From Vesta saturnalis (lineage: Eukaryota > Arthropoda > Insecta > Coleoptera > Lampyridae): a stretch of 64,000 nucleotides of DNA. Below, in pieces: positions 22,668 to 36,499 of this stretch. Location of the stretch: positions 1,093,501 through 1,157,500 of the forward strand of contig JARFJB010001664.1 of NCBI GenBank assembly GCA_036346205.1. Reading direction: 5' to 3'. Under the pieces are notes generated by a model. That model saw nothing but the letters and a program-made list of their open reading frames with translations. It made no database searches and was not told where the DNA came from. Position 1 is the stretch's first letter, and every line of letters begins with the position of its first letter. The translations under genes were made by a program, and so were the position numbers.

Positions 22668-22929
22668 GGTTGCCATTCGGATGTATGTGAACTTTAAACG
22701 TTGTTTTTTTTACTATACGCTTAATTCTAAATGATGAGATAACCAACTTACAGTATAATGTTTTGTTTTTCAACCATTCTACTCTGATAAATAAAAAAGA
22801 GATTTTTTAATACTTTAATTGTTTTAGTCACGAGTTCTGTGACAAGTTCAGTGCATGATCAACTTCTATTGCAGAAAAATTTTCGCTGAAAAATCTGCAA
22901 CCTGCAAGTATATGCTACCCTGTTTTATC

Positions 22930-24301
<1,372 letters not shown>

Positions 24302-24307
24302 GGTGCG
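24302..24307. repeat. Right 6-bp target-site duplication of Polinton-3 (GGTGCG)
   Basis: Exact copy of 19085-19090. Confidence 0.92.
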
Positions 24308-24990
24308 TCAAAAATCCATAGCTCCTATACCAATTAAGTTAGGAATTTCGTAAGAACGCAGTCAAATTCTGTACATATGGTTGTATTTCGGAAAAATATT
24401 TTCGCATAGACAGGGAGGTCCAAAAAAGTAAGACAACCTAAGATTCATTTCTTAATAGTGCACCCTGAACTTTTTGCACCTTTAGTTCTTTTTTGTGCTG
24501 TTCCTTATTTCCCAAAATTTTGATTAATTTGCTTTAGTGGTTTACGAACATTAAATTAAAAAATCGTTCTGCACGCCTGGAAAAAGTTATTCACAAAACG
24601 GCCTTAGGTCTGTTTTGTCCAAGATACATAGTCTGAACTTTAATACAAGAAATCTTACGATACAAAAATAGTTTTTTCTTGTTTTATGAAGTGTATCCAA
24701 CAATTGGTTCCAAATATGGTAACTTTCAAACTAGTTTTCCTTAAGATTTTTAAATGAATCACCCTGTATATTATTTCACTATTTTATGCAGAATTAAGTA
24801 CAGATATTTTTTGTTTTACAAGTGTATTAAAATTCTGGACCGTGATCAAAACCGAAAACCACAAATACGCCCATACTATTAATAAAGTATTAAAAAAATG
24901 GAGTTATCCATGGAAAAACAACAACGTTTATTTAACAAATAATTTTTACAGTAGTTCATTTATTATAAAAGATGTTCAAAATGTCTTCCG
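24308..24990. repeat. Left inverted arm of the long-arm transposon
   Basis: Reverse-complement similarity to 25930-26650 across several blocks (TCAAAAATCCATAGCTCC; TTTCCCAAAATTTTGATT; CACCCTGTATATTATTTCA; AAAAACCACAAATACGCCCA). An internal CACCCTGTA near 24763 suggests nested transposon ends. Confidence 0.75.
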
Positions 24991-25039
24991 TTTTGTTCAA
25001 GGCATCTGCCTATTCTTGCTTGAAAGGACCTTCCTTCAT

Positions 25040-25420
25040 CTCAGAGCATTGCTGGTGTAATTGTTGCAACCGCGATGATTACTTTTTGTCGCATGTTCTG
25101 TAAAAAAGTTAAGTTTGGTTAAATAGGGCGGCCTTACAGAACATCTAACTGATACCCTCTTCCAATTCAACGATTTTCTTTGTTATCTAACAAAGCTCTG
25201 ATCTGTCGCGAAAAATGGGCTGGAGCTCCAACTTGTTGGAACTACGTATATTGTGCCTGCATATTTGGCGGTAAATTTAAATGAAACAGAGGTAAGTCGT
25301 TTGTTAAAAATTCGAAATACAATTGACTGGTAAGGTGACCGTTAAAAGAGTAAGGGCCTACCACATGCTCTCCAACAATTTCTTCCTAAACATTTATTGA
25401 CCAACAATGTTGGCAGTAGA
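25040..25420 (-). pseudogene. Transposase remnant of the long-arm transposon (DDE_3/mariner-like)
   Basis: Read on the minus strand: GEHVVGPYSFNGHLTSQLYF, then NLPPNMQAQYT, FQQVGAPAHFSR (the second-Asp region, normally QDGAPAH, here with Val replacing Asp), LLDNKENRWIGR and a final ATITPAML. This is the catalytic half of a transposase related to those at 59836-60726 and 61190-61940. The N-terminal half is not visible. Confidence 0.62.
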
Positions 25421-25929
25421 TTTCTCGTATGATTCCTGGATTTTGCGTAACGTAATAGTAAAAATTATACTTGCTGACAAATCCATTTTTGTGAAAACTC
25501 AACTCATGAAAGTAATTTTCACTCAGAGCTTGGTGCAGTTAAATGTGATATGCATGAAAACGATGTATTTTTGAAACTCTCTGAACTGACCTTTCCCTTA
25601 CTTCAACTTCTTATCGTGCCTCGCTGATGTTTGGATTGTGTGTAACTGTCAAGAAAGCTGCTAATTGATTTGCCTCATTTGTAACCGTTTTAATCCTTTC
25701 TTTTTTTTGTAATCTATGCCCCTCTTTCAATAAAATGCTCGAGTAGTCTGCCAAAGCTTATTGGTTTCGGATTGCGTGTTTCAGGAAACTGAGCCGTATA
25801 CATTCTACTTGCTAGAAAACAATTTTTATGCCTATTCTCCAATACAAAAAGCATGTCAATGAGAAAAATTAATTTTTTTTAAATAAAATATTATCCGCTA
25901 AAGTGCTTATGTATTTCATAAGCGTAATG

Positions 25930-26501
25930 TAAAATTATTTGTTAACTAAACATTGTTGTTTTTCCATTGGGTGGCTTTTTTACTGCTTCACTAATAAAAT
26001 GGGCATATTTGTGGTTTTTGATAAATACCTTGATAACGGCCAAGGATTTTAATACATTTGTAACACAAAAAATATTTGTATTTAAATTCTGCATTAGATA
26101 GTGAAATAATATACAGGGTGATTCATTTGGCAATCTTAAGAAAAACTGGGTTGAAAGTTGTCTTATTTGGAACCAAATGCTGGACACCCTGTAAAAAATA
26201 AATAACTATCTAATGTCGAAGTATCGTTAGACTTCTTGTATTAAAGTTCACACTATGTAGCTCGGACCAAACAGATCTAAGACCGTTTTTTTAATAATTT
26301 TCACAATGCATGAAAATCGATTTTTTATTGTGTTTAATTTATTGCTCATTAACTACTGAAGCAAATTAAATAAAATTTTGGGAAATAAGAAAGAATACAA
26401 AAAAAAAACTAAAATATGCAAAAAAAATACAGGATGTGCCATTAAAAAAATCCGTTGTACGTCGTCACACTTTTTGGACAACCCGGTATATGCGAAAATA
26501 T

Positions 26502-26580
<79 letters not shown>

Positions 26581-26650
26581 GTACAGTATAGGTCTGCGTT
26601 CGAACGAAATGCCTAACTTAACTGGTACAGGAGCTATGGATTTTTGACGC
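25930..26650. repeat. Right inverted arm of the long-arm transposon
   Basis: Partner of 24308-24990. It is interrupted by a (TA)n tract at about 26508-26573 that is absent from the left arm. Confidence 0.75.
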
Positions 26651-26669
26651 ACTAATGTAGGGCCCTGTA

Positions 26670-29039
26670 TAATTATGTTTGAAATTTAAATTAAATGTAC
26701 TTATACTGCTTATATCACAACATAGGTAAAAATATTAAATAAAAACGCTGTTCCAAATTTTTCATCCGTAAATGTTGTAGATTTATAGTCATCTCTTTTT
26801 TTGAAGAGTTTTATTCGGTTATGTAACTTAATTAATTTAGATTATCGTCTAAAAGTTATTAGCAAAACTTTATTTAGTGTGATGACATTCCTTCACCAAA
26901 TTATGTGTAAAAAGCCATTAGAGGTAATTACAGTTGCACGTAAGAGAAAATAAATTTCGAACAGCATTAAGATCAGATCCCTATGATAACATAGGGAAGG
27001 AAAGTTTTATTTAAGCTCTTCCGTCCCTTAAAGTTAACGCGAAGGATCTATATGCAATTAAAAAGTTAATAGATTTAGGTTATAAAACATAACTTTCGAT
27101 TTAATAAATTTATTTGTTTATAAAAATTTTAGATATTAAAACTTGATTACCTAATTTAATGGTAATAGAGGTAGTAATATTGCTATATCGTTTTATCTAT
27201 CTACTTACAACCGTAATAAAAGACCGTTCAGGATCAGAAACAGTAAATGTGAAATTTATGAAATTAAGGTTATCTTTATAAAATTAATTGGCCTTAGAGT
27301 ATATATCAAAATTAATTAGAAATTAAATTAGTGGTATTTTGACAATATTTTTATCATAATCTGATTTATTTATCCCTAAATGTATTAATATCCAATGTTG
27401 TTGCAATGCAATACTCTTTCCACTACAAAAAATAGGATTAATATACCAACTTACTTATTAACTCAAAATAAAACATATTACTATATTTGTTCTTCCCACT
27501 TAAACACCATTTAACGAAAATAATTGCATCAATATACTGAAGTAACATATTTTTGAAACCACCATTGCCACTCGTTCGTTGTGTTTTATTTTTAATTAGT
27601 TTTTTCATTAAATTGTCAGTTAAATTTAAATAAAATGCTAATAGTATAAATTTTGCTCGTATTGTGATGTGTATAGGTCCATTTTATAATCTAAAGGAAG
27701 AAAAGTAATTTATGTGTATTGTTATAGATTGCAAACACAAGTATTATTTGTTTTTATACACGTACGGTTAATATAAAGCGGCATAATAAAGCAATGTAAA
27801 TAAAACCAAAATTTAAAATATCTGGTTTGGAACAACATATGACCTTCCAACATATAAATTGAAAATTAAAACAAATTTTGTAATAAGGTCATAATAAGAA
27901 TAGGTATGGTCGTAAACGCAACAATAGACCTTAATAGACGTTTAGAAGGTATCTTAAAAAAAATTTCAAAGTCGACCACGAGCCAAAAATATCATAAATA
28001 AAGTTACTCCTTTACAGTCATAATTAATTAATTATAAGACGTATATGGTTTCGTGTCAAGAAATTTGTAAGGAAAGGTTTTGTAAAATTGAACTATCTAT
28101 AAAAATGTTTACATAGAGTTGATCGTAATACGGATATTGGAAAAAAATTAACGAATACTTAAATTCCATTTTAGAACAGTCGTTTCAACACTATATAAAA
28201 CAAAATTAGTTTAAAATTTTTAAAATCTATATCCTAGTGTGCTTTGTATCTTTTAATTATTTAAGTGTTTCAGAAATAGTTGAATAAAGGTGTCGGGTCG
28301 TCAAAGCGGTAGGACGTGTTTAAGGTGGCTCCGGTTCTATCTTTCAGTTAGTGAAACAAATACATATTAAACTGAAAACTTCTAAATCAATAAAACAGAG
28401 TAAGCTTTTGAACAGATTTTTATACCCAGCGGTTTGAATATTAATAAAAAACAAAGATAATAATAATCTAACCAGTAGAAGTTTATAACGTGTAAATGAC
28501 TTTTGTTGAAATAGGCGCGAAAATAACATTTAGATTGCGATAGTATTAAATTTCTACGAAAAATTCGACTCTTTTAAACCCATCATTGATTATTAAAACT
28601 CGTAAAATCGTAAAGTAAACTTAAAACGTGAATACCACCCTTTTGTCTAAGATTGAACTCAAACAGGTAAACATTTTTGAAATAACAATGAATCATAGAG
28701 AAGTAATAAAATAACTTATTGTTGTCCACGACAGCTCGTGGTATAAAACAATCATAAATACGTATCTGTAACTTAGGAAAAATTCCAGATGCGATTCATC
28801 CGTGTAATGAACCCCTTCCTACAACAAATCCAAACGTAAGCATTGTCATAGGAACTGTTTCATTAGCTTAAATAATAAAAAAATAACTAGATCGAATGCG
28901 TAATCCAAAGTATAAAAAAAAGCAAATAAATAGATAAATAAACAAATAACTGGCTCTAATTTGTAATCAGAATTATAAATGAAAGTAATTAAATGATGTC
29001 TTTTCGCGAATAAATAACTGCAAGCCCAGCGAGAGGCGG
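26670..29039. other. 2.4 kb of AT-rich sequence, no gene seen
   Basis: No reading frame of substance, no tRNA and no repeat boundary recognised. Confidence 0.5.
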
Positions 29040-31870
29040 GGAGCCAGGAACTGCGTAGAGAGCAATCTGGTTGAAGTGGGGTGTAATTGAAGGGTATGTA
29101 AGTGAAAAATGTATGTGATATATATGTACATTTAGATATTTATGCAGTAAGTATAGGCTATATTAGTTATACCTTTCTTGACTGTCTATATTTCTACTTC
29201 TTACTTCCTTACAATGTCGAGGCAGTAGACAAATAACTGTCCGGTAGTAGGACGATACCGTTAGTAGGGAATGCTACCTCTCCCGGGGCACGATTAGGCC
29301 AGTAACCGGCCTGCTCCCTATAGTATTGCTCAAGAGAACAATACAATTACCTTGCATCGACCTGGCTATAAGGGGCGGTAAAGGTCGAAACAGACAGACC
29401 CATTTGCTGACGACTGTGCAAGGAATGAATGGCGAGTCGGTACGTGTAAGAGGTATGTATGGTAAAGAATTTGAAATTCGAATGTAATGTACGAAAGACA
29501 TCTTGATATTCTATGTGTATCGGAGACAAAGCGTAAAGGAGATAATGCGTTGAGATGGGAATAGCAGCCTAGCACTATGGTAAGGAGTTGAGACTAAAGT
29601 GCAAGGCGTAAGAAAAGTTGGGGTGACCGTAAGACCGAAAGAGCGAAAAGATGTGTTAAACAGTACGAATTGGTATCTCTCGCATATAAGGGTTAGAATG
29701 AAAGTCTAGTTTTGAAAAATTTTTCTTATTGCATAAAACGGTGAATCCAGAAAGAGACCAGGGGCGTGAGAACTTCTGAAATGAAGTCAAGAGTTGAATG
29801 TGAATGAAACGGTGTGAAACGAACAAATAAAAGACACTGACGTTGAAATTGCATGGGTATGCTTGAAAAACTGTGTTGTCAATTGTGCCTTGCGGATATG
29901 TGGATGAGCGACGGAAGGTAGACAGAAAAAATGTGCTTGGTGGAATGAGTCTGTAAAAAAGGCAGTATGTAAGAAAATGATGCGTACATGGCAATAAATG
30001 CAAAAAATGAGACTGAGAAAAAGCTACTATATGAGGTGTACGGATTAAGAAACAAAGAAGCGAAGGATGCACTGAGAATAAGTAAAGAGGAAGTGATGGC
30101 TGTGGAAGGAGAAAAAATGCAGAATAATTTTGAGGGAAACAAAAAACTCTTCTGGAAGTGAGTCAAAAATACAAAACGTGACCCAAAAGAGAACGCTGCA
30201 TGAGTGATGAGTATGAGCAACGAAATTGTATGGGACGATTGTGAAGTGAGGAAATCCTGACAAAAATATTTCGGAAAGCTGTACAGTTGTGAGGAAAGTA
30301 AGATTAAAGGGTTAAATAAGGAGAATGTAGAAGAAATGATGAATGAAACTGAGAAGGATATTGGGATAAATGAGGTAGAGAGAGCGGTAGGAAGGTTGAA
30401 AACGCAAGGGAGCAGGCGTATGTGAAATGCTAAAATATGGGGGAGCAAAGATTATATGAAGATTGTGCGAATTATTCAATGCATGCCTTATGTGTGGAAA
30501 AGTGCCGAGGGATTGGACCACTGTATAAGGGTAAGGGAACAAGAGTGATTGCAAGAACTACAGAGGAATAAGTTTGCTCAGCGTGCCTGGTAAAGTATTT
30601 GGAAGAATACTGCTTGATAGGGTACGAAAAAATACGAAAACTAAGATTTGGGATGTGCAGGGTGTCTTCATGCCATGGGAAGAATGTTTCGATCAGATGG
30701 TTGCTCTCCAGCAGGTGATCGAAAAGTGTTTAAGGGTAAAAAGGAAGTTGTACTGTGCGTCTGCAGATCTGGATAAAGAAAATAAAGGTCTAATAAATGG
30801 AATAAGTGCAGTATACAATGGTAGTGCGGCATGTGTTAGGGTGAGAGGAGGTGTGAGTGAATGCTTTAATACTGAGCAAAGAGTGCGACAAGGCTGTGTG
30901 ATGTCACTGTGGTTGTTCAATGTATACATGGATAAATGTGTTATTCAATCATGTACCGGTAAAAATGGTGTAATGGTTGGTGACGTAAATGTAGGAATTC
31001 TGGTGTATGCAGATAACAGTCTTATTAAGTGACAGTGCGGATGACCTGCAGACTGGTCTGAGGAAGTTTGATACAGTTTCAGAGAGCATGCACCTAAAGG
31101 TAAACGTGAACAAAACTAAGGTTGTGGTGCTCAATCGGGAAGGTGGAAAGGAGAGCAGAGTATTTACTCTGCAAGATAAGGTTGTGGAGCAAGTGGACGA
31201 GCTGGTATATCTGGGTAGAATGTTTACTGCAGATGGTACAATGGAGGGCGAGATTGGACGAACGGGCAATGCTGTAAGGAAAGTTATTGAGGTATGTGGA
31301 CGATAATAAGAAACGAAAGCATGAACCTAGCTGCGAAACGAGCAATCTATAATTGCGCGTTTGTCTCATCAGTACTATATGGTAGTGAGACATGGATATG
31401 TCAAAAAAGCACGAAAGAACAATAAATGTCGTGGGTATGAAATTCTTAAGGAGCGCATGTAGTAAAACGAGAAGGGAAAGATAAAGAATGGATGCATAAT
31501 GACATAGTGTGGCGAGGAGGGGACGATTATGGATGGATATAAAGTAGTACATTACGTTGGATTGGTCACATTGAGAGAGTGAACAATGCAAGATTAACGA
31601 AGCAAATATATGTGGGTGAGGTTAGAGGTAAGGCCGTGCCTGGTAGGCTGCGTAAAACTTGGCTGAATGTAGTAGAATGTACGACAAAGGAAAGAAAGAT
31701 AATTTTAAAAATAAAGTGCCATGTCAGAGATAAGGTATGAATCTTGCCGAAGCCAGGGATAGTGAGATCATGGAGAAAGATTTTGAATAAAAAATAAATA
31801 AGAGGCAAAGGTGGTTTTGCCTTCCCCGCAAGGGAATGTCGCGAAGGTTAAGTTAAGTTAAGTTAAGTTT
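29040..31870 (+). mobile_element. Non-LTR retrotransposon (LINE) with APE and RT domains, decayed
   Basis: The 3' end has short tandem GTTAA/TTAAG units (31848-31868) as a tail instead of poly(A). Coding remnants on the plus strand run from an endonuclease motif near 29510 to a C-terminal zinc-like region near 31750. The 5' boundary is an estimate from the change to G-rich sequence at about 29040. Confidence 0.78.
29500..31780 (+). pseudogene. LINE ORF2 (APE endonuclease + reverse transcriptase), multiple frameshifts
   Basis: DILCVSETKRKG near 29505 is the APE-type endonuclease E-T-K/R motif. From 30330 the pre-RT EVERAVGRLK is seen, then LLSVPGKVFGRILLDRVR and QGVFMPWEECFDQ. RVRQGCVMSLWLFNVYMD (RT domain 4) follows, then VYADN at the catalytic box (normally FADD; the second Asp is Asn), LKVNVNKTKVVVLNREGG, VDELVYLGRMF and SSVLYGSETW. 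The final parts near 31560 read RWIGHIERV. Many stops; the copy is dead. The long frames on the opposite strand are shadows. Confidence 0.8.
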
Positions 31871-33489
31871 AAGAAATATGTGATATAAGCCGCCTATTGA
31901 TTTTCCCCGATACATTTCTTCAGGAGAAATGAGAACAAGCTTGATGAAACCTGAGTTTTATCGGCCTAAAGTTATCTAGGATACTAACGTAGTCACACAT
32001 ACACGCGCGCGCATGCACGCACACACCCTCGCATGCCTTTATTTTATAGAGCTATTTCGCACCTTACTAAAACTCTACTGGTTCGATTATTAATTATTTA
32101 TTATTAATTCAAATTTAGAACCTATTGATTTAAAATTATTGTAATTACAAAAATATACGTGTCGAGTAAAAACCTAGATAAAAGATGGTGTTTGTGCTTT
32201 AACGTTTACCTTATGATTATATCAGTTTTGACAAACGTACCTGACATGGGTTTGAAGTGAATCGTAATTTCGTAGCATTTACATAGAAATGCAACAATCC
32301 TGTTTTCGCGAATTTTTAGTATGTGTATCTTATGCTGTATCTTATGTTTAATACGCATTTGTGACATTAGTGCTTACATTTGTAGACTGATAAAAAGTAA
32401 AGAGATGTTCATAATTTCTTACTTCGTTATTCGATAAATAGTAAAACTTACCATGACATAATTTTGCTTAATGTCTCAAAATATTTAAATATTGTTCCAA
32501 AGGTTTTAACAGACATTCCAATACAGCCAGTAGTTTGTTTTGAATTTTTTTTAAAGCGCTGGTTACAGTATGTTTATATATAAGCTATGTGCAATAAAAC
32601 GATCACAGCATGAATGAAGTAGTGTTTTACAGCAATTTTGTTACGTTTTGGCTACTGCATTGTGCCTAGATGAAGAATATGGTGGGAAATAGCCACTGAA
32701 TCGTGTAATTCACCAGTAATAAATCGTTCTGCAATAATGAAAAGCTATCTTGTTTCTCAGAATATCAAGAGAGCTTGAGTACTCATGAAATAAATCATGG
32801 TGCCATGTATATATATATATATGACCATATTGTTGTTACTGTTGGCTTGGTAGTTTTGAACCTAACCGAATAACTTCCTAAAATTTGTGGTTTAATATTT
32901 ACGGTGACTGCTTCTTTGGTTCACTATAATTAGTGTATACATTGCGACAATATTGAAGTTGGATATACTGCAACTATCAAATATAACCGAACATAAAGAG
33001 ATACAAGTTCGACTAAAATTATGGCAAATCAAATTGTTATGATTTCCGAATGTACAAAAAACGACATTATCATTGCTAACTATTATGTCAAACGGATAAT
33101 TTTGATTATTTTCCTTGCCTGTCAAATTTGAATTTTTGACCAATCGCGTGCTTGGAAACTGCTTTGTTACGACCAATCAAAATAAAATACAGCGACTATT
33201 CACCTTGGTGCTGAATAGTCGACTATTTTTATCAGCATGCTCAATTGTCATCGACAGGACGGTATTCAACAACAAAGAATACACCCGAAAGTTTCAATTT
33301 TTTAACACATAATAACTGTATTTTTAATTGTAAATAGAGGAATAATGTAACATTGATTGTAGTATTAGTTGTTTAATAAATAAGTATTTACTTATTATTT
33401 TATTAGTTCATACAATATCCTTTCTCTGTGCTTTTTCCTTATACACATAGAAACGTTTTTCCCTCAGAAATAACCTTATTAAATATAAC
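31871..33489. other. AT-rich spacer with short CA/CG microsatellite
   Basis: A CACACATACACGCGCGCG-type microsatellite lies at 31990-32035. The sequence GAATAGTCGACTATTTTT at 33215-33232 resembles the end of the hairpin element that follows. No gene is seen. Confidence 0.5.
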
Positions 33490-33722
33490 ACGACGTCGAT
33501 AAATTATCTACTATTTTTATTGCTACTAAATTCTCGTGTATTTTACAGTTTGCCTCGACATAATTTGGACATTAATAAACAAAGATTAAAGCCTTCGGGC
33601 TAAAGCTCTCGGGCTTTAATCGGATTATTAATGCCAAAATTAAGTCCCGAGAAATTGATTTTAAAATACACTCAAAATTTAGATGCAATAAAAATAGTCG
33701 ACTATTTATCGAGGTCTTGGTA
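33490..33722. repeat. Foldback (hairpin) repeat, MITE-like
   Basis: The left arm, about 33495-33580 (ACTATTTTTATTGC, GTGTATTTTA, GGACATTAAT), and the right arm, about 33625-33715, are inverted copies. The centre holds a second, tighter palindrome ATTAAAGCC ... GGCTTTAAT with TTCGGGCT/CTCGGGCT repeats. Confidence 0.65.
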
Positions 33723-33934
33723 TATTACCGTCGATTATTAGCTTTAGCGATCCGGTGTATCCGTAAAAGCAAGTAAATAAGTTGGTATTCTTAGATAAAA
33801 ATAATCTAATCAGACAACCGTTTATCATATACCAATACGAGGGTCACTATTTATATTCTGAGCCTAACAATGAAAAAACAGTAATTTGTCATTGAACATT
33901 TCTTTGTTGTTTTTAGAAACATTCTCCTTTATGA

Positions 33935-34603
33935 TCAATAATACAAACCATTTATCATAGAATTTTTCCAATCTTCTTGAGACACCTCCATAATATGGCT
34001 TTTGAACGCATCAACCGCTCCTTCCGCCGACGGACATCGTTGTCCACGCAATTTATTCTTGACATTCGGGAACAAGTAGTCATTGGGTGCCAAATCAAGA
34101 CTGTACGGCGGATGGCCCATAAATTCGATTTTTTGAGTGTTCAAATAATCGGTTGAGACGAAATGTGTGAGAGGTCGCATTGTCGTGATGAAGAACGATC
34201 CGACGGCGCTTGTTCGTTTTCCGCATTTCACCGAAGACTTCTGGCAAAGGATGGTTGCGTACCATTCAGAATAGAATTGACCGTTCTACGTTCCTCTAAA
34301 CGCACAGTTGCCACATGACCAGTTTTTCCCAAAAAACAGGCGACCATTTGTTTCAATGTTCTTCGAGCGCGAACAACTTTTGTTGGATTTGCTGTTTAGG
34401 TTCCGGCTTCTATGCATATATCCATGATTTGTCACCTGTTACAACCTTGTATACGTTTTTTGAAGCACCGCCATTGCATTTCTTGAGCATTTGTGTGCAC
34501 CAATCGACGCGAGCATCTTTTTGGGATTTTCGTCAAATTCTGTGGGATCCAACGAGAACAAACTTTTTTCATGACTAAATGATCATGTAATATTTTATAT
34601 ATG
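33935..34603 (-). pseudogene. Mariner transposase, C-terminal part
   Basis: From the Polinton junction leftwards: IYKILHDHLVMKKVCSRWIP, then frame-shifted DDE core segments, FFITTMRPLTHFV (normally HHDNARPH), FMGHPPYSLDLAPNDYLFP (the mariner PYSPDLAPxD motif), KLRGQRCPSAEGAVDAFKSH, with a stop at 33935. Damage includes at least two frameshifts and loss of the catalytic Asp in the second motif. Confidence 0.85.
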
Positions 34604-34609
34604 CTGGTG
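34604..34609. repeat. Left 6-bp target-site duplication of Polinton-2 (CTGGTG)
   Basis: Exact match to 50220-50225; lies within the mariner transposase sequence. Confidence 0.94.
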
Positions 34610-34995
34610 AGTAGTAATATGGGGCCGGTTCTGGACCAGTTCAAGGTCACTCGTCCTCTGGTGGTGAAAAACGGAAACTTTTGGAGCTCTTTCAAGGTCA
34701 AACTTTAGGCGGGAAATTTAAAATTTTGGAACTGGTCAAGGTCAAAGCTAAAAATAGAAGTTGCAAGGTAATCATAAATCTAAAAATAGTTTTCAAGGTC
34801 AAATATTATTGACCTACGGTGGTGTCATATTACATTTCTTAGAAATATAAAAAGGTCAAGGTGAAAAGCTAAAAAATAGAAATTGCAAGGTAATCACAAA
34901 TGTAAGAATAGAATTTTCAAGGTCAAACTTTTTAACGGGAAATATAAATTTTTGGAGCTGATCATCATTATATTACATTTCTAGTCAAGGTCAAA
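34610..34995. repeat. Left terminal inverted repeat of Polinton-2 with TCAAGGTCA array
   Basis: Matches the complement of about 49835-50219 with small indels. It contains six exact copies of TCAAGGTCA, with the CAAGGTCA core at 34642, 34693, 34737, 34794, 34918 and 34986, plus one TCAAGGTGA at about 34856. Partial internal duplication (AGCTAAAAATAGAAGTTGC and similar) explains some but not all of the copies. Confidence 0.9.
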
Positions 34996-35051
34996 AGTAG
35001 GTATTTAACAAGTTTAAGCATGTTGTAATATGTCAAGGACGCATATTTCTT

Positions 35052-35090
35052 ATATAAATTGCAGCGAGCTGTATGTTGAGATCAGTCAGT
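35052..35090 (+). promoter_or_regulatory. TATA box plus tandem TCAGT initiator (Polinton-2 left promoter)
   Basis: TATATAA at 35052-35058 is followed at about +31 by TCAGTCAGT (35082-35090), the arthropod initiator consensus. The first ATG is at 35113. It lies just inside the terminal repeat and drives rightwards into the element. Confidence 0.65.
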
Positions 35091-35112
35091 CTGCAACTAG
35101 TAATTGTTAAAT

Positions 35113-35412
35113 ATGGAATTAACAGGGTTAAACCAAAGCACCTATTGCAAACCCTTTAAAAATGCGTGCGAGCTCGATATATCGAGAAAGTATAAAGTAG
35201 CGAGAATAGATAAAATTAATACTAAGTACGGTGAACACATAGTGATATAAACGGGTGATTTTAAATGTGTATTACCGGAACGCTTTTATGTGTATTTCAA
35301 AAAAGAAGAAACACGAATTGAAGAATTTAAAACACTCTTAAACACGAAGGATGTGTTCATAAGTGGTTTGGGTGCAGCTGGTAAAACAACAAACATAACA
35401 TTTTCTTTTTAA
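35113..35412 (+). pseudogene. Possible OB-fold single-strand DNA-binding-like protein, one nonsense codon
   Basis: 99 codons in one frame from ATG 35113 to TAA 35410-35412, with one internal TAA at 35248. The pattern MELTGLNQSTYC ... YKVARIDKINTKYGEHIVI ... CVLPERFYVYF ... FISGLG matches a small family I recall as abundant in insect genomes (KTKYG.. then LPERF). The strand-rich layout suggests an OB fold and a replication role, but that is inferred. It is the first gene downstream of the left promoter. No counterpart was found in Polinton-1. Confidence 0.55.
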
Positions 35413-35510
35413 TAGTAGCACCCCTACCATATGTAAAATAGGTATACTTTAACTAGAATTATTTTCTTAAACAGTGTTTAGTTATAGTAAAATTGTGAGC
35501 AAGTAAAGTC

Positions 35511-36455
35511 ATGCAAGCAGCAATAAAATCATTTCTGGAACGATCCAAACTCAGAAGTTCACCGTTATATATGGATACCTCACATCATTTCAGTAACGAT
35601 CTGAATAATAATTTAACATTTTGTTGTTGGTGCTGTCAAAATAGTGATGGTAGTAGCAGTAGTAAAAAGGAAGAGAAACACGATGAAGGTTATTCTTCTC
35701 CTAAGACTAACTGGACATCATCATCATTTCAATATAAGGATGAAGTGTATAAACAAGCAGCTAAGGAATACTTAATCGATTGTACTTATTATAAACTATC
35801 GAACGATACTCATCATGAAAAACATCTGGAAATTGGATACAGTACACACCTCAACCTTGCACCAGTGCTGCGTATGGGGTGTGGTAATTGTGATCAAAGT
35901 AATAATAATGTAGTGTTGGATATGAAGGAATGGAATGAACTTCTAAGATGGCATTCATATGTAGAATTACAATTTTTCCGATCTTAAGAAATTGAAAACA
36001 AAATTGATTGGTCTAATGTAAGCGAAGAAGAAGATATAATCTACGATCAACATTATGAATCTCTATCCAGCAATCTTGGTATCTATTACAATTGTGAATT
36101 GATTAAAGGATATGACAGAACCTTAAAAACTGTTATGATGGAAAACTACAACTGCTGTTCTTGCACATTCAATGCCCATAATGTTGAAGAACTATTCAAC
36201 TTAAAGGATATAATAAGCTATAGATTGGAATTTCTTGAACCTTACAATCTATCATGTTTTTATGAAAAGTTCATACAATAAGTTATTGACTACCGTCGTT
36301 TTCGCGAGAGAGAATTCCATGGTAGTGATGATGACATTTACAAAGACATTGAAGATGTTATAAATGCTAAGTATAATATTAATTCACATAACACTGTATG
36401 CTTAATGGAAATATTGAATTATCGTCCTGCTTATCTAATGTATAGTATTTACTAA
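35511..36455 (+). pseudogene. Polinton gene A (Polinton-2 copy), two internal stops
   Basis: A single frame of 314 codons from ATG 35511 to TAA 36453-36455, broken only by TAA at 35985 and TAA at 36279, with no frameshift. Features: LTFCCWCCQNSDG (a CCxCC cluster), a Ser/Lys linker, the conserved core IGYSTHLNLAPVLRMGCGNC through VVLDMKEWNEL, an acidic SEEEDIIYD, YNCCSCTF and a C-terminal FREREFHGSDDD region. The core is shared with 2689-3330. A weak TATACT (35443) and TTAAACAGTGTT (35468) precede it. Function unknown; paired cysteines suggest metal binding. Confidence 0.62.
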
Positions 36456-36499
36456 ATTAAAAAATATTAATAGCTATGGTTTGTTTTTCTCAATTTAGG

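Noticed and set aside
28290..28345. GC-richer patch suggestive of a small RNA
   Set aside because: No stable tRNA-like or other recognisable fold could be drawn by eye.
29274..31808. Several long minus-strand frames opposite the LINE
   Set aside because: The plus strand carries recognisable RT and endonuclease motifs; the opposite frames are shadows.
35113..36455. Alternative genetic code with TAA read as an amino acid
   Set aside because: Three isolated in-frame TAA codons in two Polinton-2 genes invite the idea, but TAA terminates the intact tiny ORF and PLA2-proximal protease, other genes carry frameshifts, and all fits ordinary decay.
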